Of a DNA stretch of 64,000 bases, positions 60,336-64,000 are shown piece after piece. The translations under genes were made by a program, and so were the position numbers. Within the stretch, counting starts at the first letter, position 1. Each line of letters opens with the position of its first letter. Below the pieces are notes generated by a model. The model was not told where the DNA came from. It saw nothing but the letters and a program-made list of their open reading frames with translations, and did no database searches. The stretch comes from Prescottella equi (GTDB lineage Bacteria > Actinomycetota > Actinomycetes > Mycobacteriales > Mycobacteriaceae), in contig NZ_JAIVAH010000013.1 in the NCBI RefSeq assembly GCF_020171745.1, forward strand, positions 453,491 through 517,490, in the 5' to 3' direction.

Positions 60336-61679
60336 ATGAGACACACTGACGCGACGGCGAGCGCCGACACGAAACTGCCCAAGGAGATCTGGGTCCTCGT
60401 CGTGTCGGCGTTCATCGTCGCGCTCGGGTACGGGATCGTGGCCCCGGCGCTGCCGCAGTTCGCGAGCAGCTTCGGGGTCGGTCTCACCGCGGCCAGCGCG
60501 GTCATCAGCGTGTTCGCGTTGATGCGCCTGCTGTTCGCGCCCATGAGCGGTCGCCTCGTCCAGAAGCTCGGTGAGCGCCCCACCTACATGTCCGGCCTAC
60601 TCATCACCGCGGCATCGATGGGCGCCTGCACCGTCGCGACCGAGTACTGGCAGTTGCTCGTCTTCCGGGCCCTCGGCGGCATCGGATCGACGATGTTCAC
60701 CGTCTCCGCGCTCGGCCTGCTGATCCGGATGTCCCCGCCGCAGGGCCGCGGCCGGGTGTCGGGGATCTACACCGCCTCGTTCCTCATCGGCACCATCACC
60801 GGCCCGTTGTTCGGCGGCGTGTTCGCCCGGTTCGGGCTGCGGGTGCCGTTCGCGATCTACACCGTCGCGCTCGTGCTGGCGGCCGCGGTCGTGTTCGTCG
60901 CGCTCCGGAACTCGCGTCTCGCTGCGCCCGAGGGAGACAGCGGTCTACGGACGATGACCCTGCGCGAGGGATTGCGGGTGCCGATGTTCCGGGCGGCGCT
61001 GGCGTCGAATCTCGCCACCGGCTGGGTGATCTTCGGCGTCCGGATCGCGCTCGTCCCGCTCTTCGTCGTCACGGCCCTGGACGGCGACACCGCGGCCACC
61101 GCCGTCGCACTCACCGTGTTCGCGGTCGGCAACGCCCTGGTCCTGTTGCGCTCCGGTCGGCTGTCCGACCGCATCGGGCGCAAACCGTTCGTGATCGCCG
61201 GACTCCTCATCTGTGGCGTGTCGACCATGACGATGGGCCTGACCGACAACCTCGTTCTCTTCTACATCGCGACGGCGGTCTCCGGGATCGGCTCGGGCAT
61301 CATGGGACCGGCCCAGCAGGCCGCGGTGGCCGACGTCGTCGGGTCCGGGCGGCGCGGTGGGCCGTTGCTGGCCGCATTCCAGATGACCAGCGACATCGGT
61401 GGCTTCGCCGGCCCCCTCGTGGCGGGCACGCTCGCAGAGAAGCTGTCCTTCGAGGCGGCGTGGGCCGTGACCGGCGGCATCATGCTGTTGCCGATCCTGC
61501 TGTGGGTGCTGGTGCCCAAGGGGTTCGGCCCGGGCGAATCAGCTGACCCCGACCCCGATGAGCGCGCCGACGACGTACGTGGCACCGACGGCGATCGCGC
61601 CGAACAGCAACTGCCGGACGGCCCCACGGACCTTGGACTGGGCGGTGAAGTACGCGGCGAGCCCGCCCGCGAACAGTAG
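60336..61679 (+). CDS. MFS drug-efflux transporter
   Basis: 447 residues, twelve TMs. Motif A-like LMRLLFAPMSGRLVQKLGERP between TM2 and TM3, the second-half equivalent VLLRSGRLSDRIGRKPF, and TM5 motif C-like GTITGPLFGGVFARFG of H+ antiporters. The last about 47 residues (DPDPDERADDVRGTDGD) are charged and arise because the frame runs 141 nt into the convergent VIT1-type gene, so the natural C-terminus may once have been near 61540. Probably multidrug export. Confidence 0.88.
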   Translation: MRHTDATASADTKLPKEIWVLVVSAFIVALGYGIVAPALPQFASSFGVGLTAASAVISVFALMRLLFAPMSGRLVQKLGERPTYMSGLLITAASMGACTVATEYWQLLVFRALGGIGSTMFTVSALGLLIRMSPPQGRGRVSGIYTASFLIGTITGPLFGGVFARFGLRVPFAIYTVALVLAAAVVFVALRNSRLAAPEGDSGLRTMTLREGLRVPMFRAALASNLATGWVIFGVRIALVPLFVVTALDGDTAATAVALTVFAVGNALVLLRSGRLSDRIGRKPFVIAGLLICGVSTMTMGLTDNLVLFYIATAVSGIGSGIMGPAQQAAVADVVGSGRRGGPLLAAFQMTSDIGGFAGPLVAGTLAEKLSFEAAWAVTGGIMLLPILLWVLVPKGFGPGESADPDPDERADDVRGTDGDRAEQQLPDGPTDLGLGGEVRGEPAREQ

Positions 61680-62291
61680 GCCCACACCGCCGAGCGCGAG
61701 CCCGGCGATGAGCGATTCGAACCCCAGCAGGTAGGGGATCAGCGGGATGATCGCGCCGATCGCGAACATCACGAACGACGATCCGGCGGCCACGAGCGGG
61801 GACGGCTTCTCCTGGGGATTGACGCCCAGCTCGTGAGTGATGTGGATGTCGACCGCACGTTCGGTATCGGCGTGGACCTCCGCCGCGGCAGCCGTCGCGG
61901 TCTGCTCGCTCATGCCCAGCGCGGTGAAGGTCTCGACCAGTTCCGCCTCCTCCGCCTCCGGGTGTCTGCGCAGCGCACGCCGCTCGACGCGGACCTCGGC
62001 GTCGATCTGCTCGTTGGACGTCGACACCGACGTGTACTCGCCGAGCGCCATCGAGAAGGCGCCGGCCACCAGGCCCGCGACGCCGCTGAGGATCACGGTC
62101 TGCGCGTCCACGCCCGCACCGCCCACACCGGCGATCAGCGACGTGTTGGTGACCAGGCCGTCCATCGCACCGAACACCGCCGCCCGCAGCCAGCCGCCGG
62201 AGACGTCCGAGTGTTTGTGGTCGAACTCGTGCGGCCGCGGCGGGGGCGTCGACGCGCTCGGCTTCTCGGGATCGGGGACAGCTTCGTTCAC
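61539..62291 (-). CDS. VIT1/CCC1 family (iron/manganese) transporter
   Basis: 250 residues, five TMs. GGWLRAAVFGAMDGLVTNTSLIAGVGGAGVD is the VIT1 hallmark, followed by VAGLVAGAFSMALGEYTSVSTSNEQIDAE. A cytosolic Glu-rich hairpin (RRHPEAEEAELVETF) is the metal-gathering domain, and the C-terminal TMs include FVMFAIGAIIPLIPYLLG. Transports ferrous iron or Mn2+. GTG 62291 has a TAGATT -10 7 nt upstream. Its 3' end overlaps the MFS gene. Confidence 0.92.
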   Translation of the reverse strand: MNEAVPDPEKPSASTPPPRPHEFDHKHSDVSGGWLRAAVFGAMDGLVTNTSLIAGVGGAGVDAQTVILSGVAGLVAGAFSMALGEYTSVSTSNEQIDAEVRVERRALRRHPEAEEAELVETFTALGMSEQTATAAAAEVHADTERAVDIHITHELGVNPQEKPSPLVAAGSSFVMFAIGAIIPLIPYLLGFESLIAGLALGGVGLLFAGGLAAYFTAQSKVRGAVRQLLFGAIAVGATYVVGALIGVGVS

Positions 62292-62298
62292 ACGCCCG

Positions 62299-62304
62299 AA
62301 TCTA
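62299..62304 (-). promoter_or_regulatory. -10 hexamer of a leaderless promoter (VIT1-type gene)
   Basis: Reads TAGATT on the minus strand, 7 nt before GTG 62291. Confidence 0.5.
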
Positions 62305-62351
62305 GCTGCGGAAACGCGGATGATCTAGAAAGCCGAGGCATACCTGTTCGG

Positions 62352-62357
62352 TAGCGT
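62352..62357 (+). promoter_or_regulatory. -10 hexamer of a leaderless promoter (MauE gene)
   Basis: TAGCGT ends 7 nt before GTG 62365. Divergent from the VIT1-type promoter 48 nt away. Confidence 0.5.
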
Positions 62358-62364
62358 GTGAGGC

Positions 62365-62853
62365 GTGTGGATACGCATTGTGAGCCTCCTCGCGCGCCTC
62401 GGTCTGGCCGCTGTGTGGCTGATCTCCGGGTGGATCAAGTTCATCGACCCCACGCAGACGGTCGTGGCGGTCCGGGCCTACCAGCTCCTGCCCGAAAGCC
62501 TCGTTCAGCCGGTCGCCACGACGATGCCGATGCTCGAGATCGCGCTCGGCCTGTTCCTGGTGATCGGACTCGGCGTGCGGGCCACGGCGCTCCTGTCGGC
62601 CGCGGCCCTGCTGGTGCTCATCGGCGTCATCATCTCGGTCTGGGCGCGTGGCCTGTCGATCGACTGCGGCTGCTTCGGCGGCGGCGGCGCTGCCGACGTC
62701 GACGGCTGGGACTACGCCCGGGAGATCGCCCGGGACGTCGGGTTCCTCGCGCTGGCGGTGTGGCTCGTCATCTTCCCGCGCAGTCCGTTCGCGCTCGGGC
62801 CGCGCTCTCGCGCCCCGTTCTCAGTGCCTGCTCAGGCGACGGTGGCAGAGTAG
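62365..62853 (+). CDS. MauE/DoxX-family redox membrane protein
   Basis: 162 residues, four TMs. Hallmark DCGCFGGGG after TM3; LLARLGLAAVWLISGWIKFIDP is typical of MauE/DoxX. The paired cysteines in DCGCFGG suggest a quinone-linked thiol oxidoreductase that could reoxidise or reduce the DsbA-like protein encoded next. GTG 62365. Confidence 0.9.
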   Translation: MWIRIVSLLARLGLAAVWLISGWIKFIDPTQTVVAVRAYQLLPESLVQPVATTMPMLEIALGLFLVIGLGVRATALLSAAALLVLIGVIISVWARGLSIDCGCFGGGGAADVDGWDYAREIARDVGFLALAVWLVIFPRSPFALGPRSRAPFSVPAQATVAE

Positions 62854-62937
62854 GAGCCGAGTAGTGCCTGCACGCGGCCCCGCGGTAGGCGCTCCGGTCA
62901 GTTCCGCACGGATCTCACAACAGACGAAGGACGCGAA

Positions 62938-63687
62938 GTGAGTTCGAAGAAACCGAAGTCGGCGAAGTACAACCCGCAACCGACCTCCAGCAAGGCCACC
63001 TACATCGTCGGCGGCATCGCGATCGCGGTGATCGCCGCGCTGGTGATCGGCGGCATCTTGCTCACGCGGGACAGCAACAAGCCCCGCAACGAGGGATACG
63101 GGGCGGTGCAGAACTCCGCCGTCCAGGTGACGATGGGCGACGCGGGCGTCGTCCGGCTGGGTCTGCCGGACGTCACGAACACCATCGACGTGTTCGAGGA
63201 CCCGATGTGCCCGTACTGCGCGCAGCTCGAGGAGAAGCACGGCCAGGAGGTGGCGCAGGCCATCGACGAGGGCAAGCTCGCGGTCAACTACCACATCCTC
63301 AACTTCCTCAACCGGCTCTCGGCCAGCGGTGACTACTCGACGCGCGCCGTCGCCGCGTCGCAGTGCGTCGCGCAGACCGGCGATGCGATCGCGTACTCGA
63401 AGTTCCATGCCGAGCTGTTCTCGCCCGCCAACCAGCCCGCCGAGAACGGCAAGTCGGACCTGTCCAACGAACAGCTCGCGACGCTCGCGAAGGACGCCGG
63501 CGCCAACGAGGCCGCCGTCAACTGCATCACCAGTGGTGAGCGGATGCAGCAGGCCGCCGCAGACGCCGAGACGGGCCGTCAGGCCCTCGCCGCGTCGGGT
63601 GCGACCGGCACCCCGGCCGTGGTCCACAACGGCCAGGTGATCGACGCCCTGGGTGATCCGGACTGGGTCTCGCAGGTTTCGCAGTAG
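62938..63687 (+). CDS. DsbA-like membrane-anchored thiol-disulfide oxidoreductase
   Basis: 249 residues. An N-terminal TM (TYIVGGIAIAVIAALVIGGILL) anchors an extracytoplasmic thioredoxin fold with active site FEDPMCPYCAQLE (CPYC), an inserted helical domain, the conserved pair C142/C201-type residues (AASQCVAQTG, VNCITSGER) and cis-Pro GTPAVVHNGQ. Family PF13462 (Thioredoxin_4), as in mycobacterial DsbA. GTG 62938 follows GAAGG. Pair with the MauE-type protein. Confidence 0.92.
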   Translation: MSSKKPKSAKYNPQPTSSKATYIVGGIAIAVIAALVIGGILLTRDSNKPRNEGYGAVQNSAVQVTMGDAGVVRLGLPDVTNTIDVFEDPMCPYCAQLEEKHGQEVAQAIDEGKLAVNYHILNFLNRLSASGDYSTRAVAASQCVAQTGDAIAYSKFHAELFSPANQPAENGKSDLSNEQLATLAKDAGANEAAVNCITSGERMQQAAADAETGRQALAASGATGTPAVVHNGQVIDALGDPDWVSQVSQ

Positions 63688-63695
63688 AAGCTGCC

Positions 63696-63724
63696 GGTGG
63701 CCGGTCCGAAGCGGACCGGCCACC
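63696..63724 (+). terminator. 13-bp hairpin after the DsbA-like gene
   Basis: GGTGGCCGGTCCG (63696-63708) and its complement (63712-63724), AAG loop. No U-tract. Confidence 0.7.
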
Positions 63725-63753
63725 GAGGGGCTTATCGCCTCTGACCAGCCGAT

Positions 63754-63783
63754 TTGTAGTCGGTGACGGCGGTGGTGTAACTT
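63754..63783 (+). promoter_or_regulatory. promoter of tRNA-Ala
   Basis: -35 TTGTAG (63754-63759), 18 nt, -10 TAACTT (63778-63783). Same -10 and spacing as the tRNA-fMet promoter; expected start about 44 nt before the mature tRNA. Confidence 0.6.
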
Positions 63784-63833
63784 TCTTTCAGCACGAGGGA
63801 GTCACTCCCGAAGCGCAGAGAACAACTCAACAC

Positions 63834-63909
63834 GGGGCTATGGCGCAGCTGGTAGCGCACCACACTGGCAGTGTGGGGGTCAGGGGTTCGAGTCCCCTTA
63901 GCTCCACCA
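63834..63909 (+). tRNA. tRNA-Ala (GGC), CCA encoded
   Basis: 76 nt. Acceptor GGGGCTA/TAGCTCC, anticodon loop CTGGCAG giving GGC, T-arm AGGGG TTCGAGT CCCCT, and CCA at 63907-63909. Confidence 0.96.
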
Positions 63910-64000
63910 AGTTTCTGCAGGTCAGAGACGTAAAGCAAGATCAACTGAATAGCCGTCAACGGTAGCGGTCAACAACGAGTCGCACCGAGACGCTACGATC

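Noticed and set aside
63732..63959. 75-codon minus-strand ORF containing GAKGTRTPDPHTASVVRYQLR
   Set aside because: It is the antisense of tRNA-Ala; this peptide recurs in databases as a spurious tRNA-derived protein.

Overview
The window is high-G+C DNA from a mycolic-acid-bearing actinobacterium, most likely a Rhodococcus or close Nocardiaceae relative. This is inferred from gene content (AdnAB, UvrD2, WhiB7, mycoredoxin, an Rpf, a Pks13-type thioesterase, a tuberculostearate-type lipid operon) and from gene order. By my recollection, 1-21242 follows the Mycobacterium tuberculosis block Rv3202c-Rv3193c, and 30.4-47.5 kb shares the fadE24-fadE23, hisN and prfB/ftsE/ftsX/smpB/ssrA neighbourhoods. 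Nearly all of it is ordinary chromosome. I see no transposase, integrase, phage gene or CRISPR array.

Layout. 1-11012: DNA repair and redox core (adnA partial, adnB, a K+ channel, nudC, mycoredoxin, uvrD2). 11013-11843: whiB7 with a long leader carrying its promoter, an alanine-rich upstream ORF and an intrinsic terminator. 11852-21242: ABC1 kinase plus a ThiF/TOMM-like partner, YgjP-like protease, DUF2342, PDZ-Lon protease, PPA1309 and UPF0182. 21271-25249: 21-bp inverted repeat, Rpf, initiator tRNA-Met, a siderophore-binding lipoprotein and an acyl-CoA synthetase. 25376-30268: a PepSY membrane operon, an alpha/beta hydrolase, a lower-GC gap flanked by imperfect repeats, and an LLM-class oxidoreductase. 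30398-33040: fadE23 and fadE24 behind a palindromic operator. 33155-36950: a two-component system and DUF4173 protein bracketed by two copies of a dispersed inverted repeat. 36973-43451: hisN, prfB, an mscS-like channel, ftsEX and smpB. 43520-47520: two secreted hydrolases, then ssrA. 47611-51315: hydrolases and a free-standing Pks13-like thioesterase. 51341-56730: a five-gene overlapping lipid-methylation operon with two CFA-type methyltransferases. 56700-63687: GNAT/XRE divergent pair, two crcB genes, pgm, an MFS pump overlapping a VIT1-type gene, and a MauE/DsbA pair. 63834: tRNA-Ala(GGC) near the right edge.

Gene organisation. Stop/start overlaps of the ATGA or GTGA type are very common (adnA-adnB, RR-HK, the lipid operon, XRE-crcB-crcB), implying translational coupling. 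Many genes have a TANNNT -10 hexamer only 6-8 nt before the start codon and no Shine-Dalgarno, implying leaderless mRNAs.

Most unusual points: the whiB7 leader; the free-standing Pks13-like thioesterase with an unrecognised N-terminus and a 30-codon ORF just upstream; the two copies of a long hyphenated inverted repeat; the ThiF/TOMM-like protein without any visible TOMM cluster; the doubled CFA operon; and a substrate-binding lipoprotein whose best ribosome-binding site points to an ATT codon.
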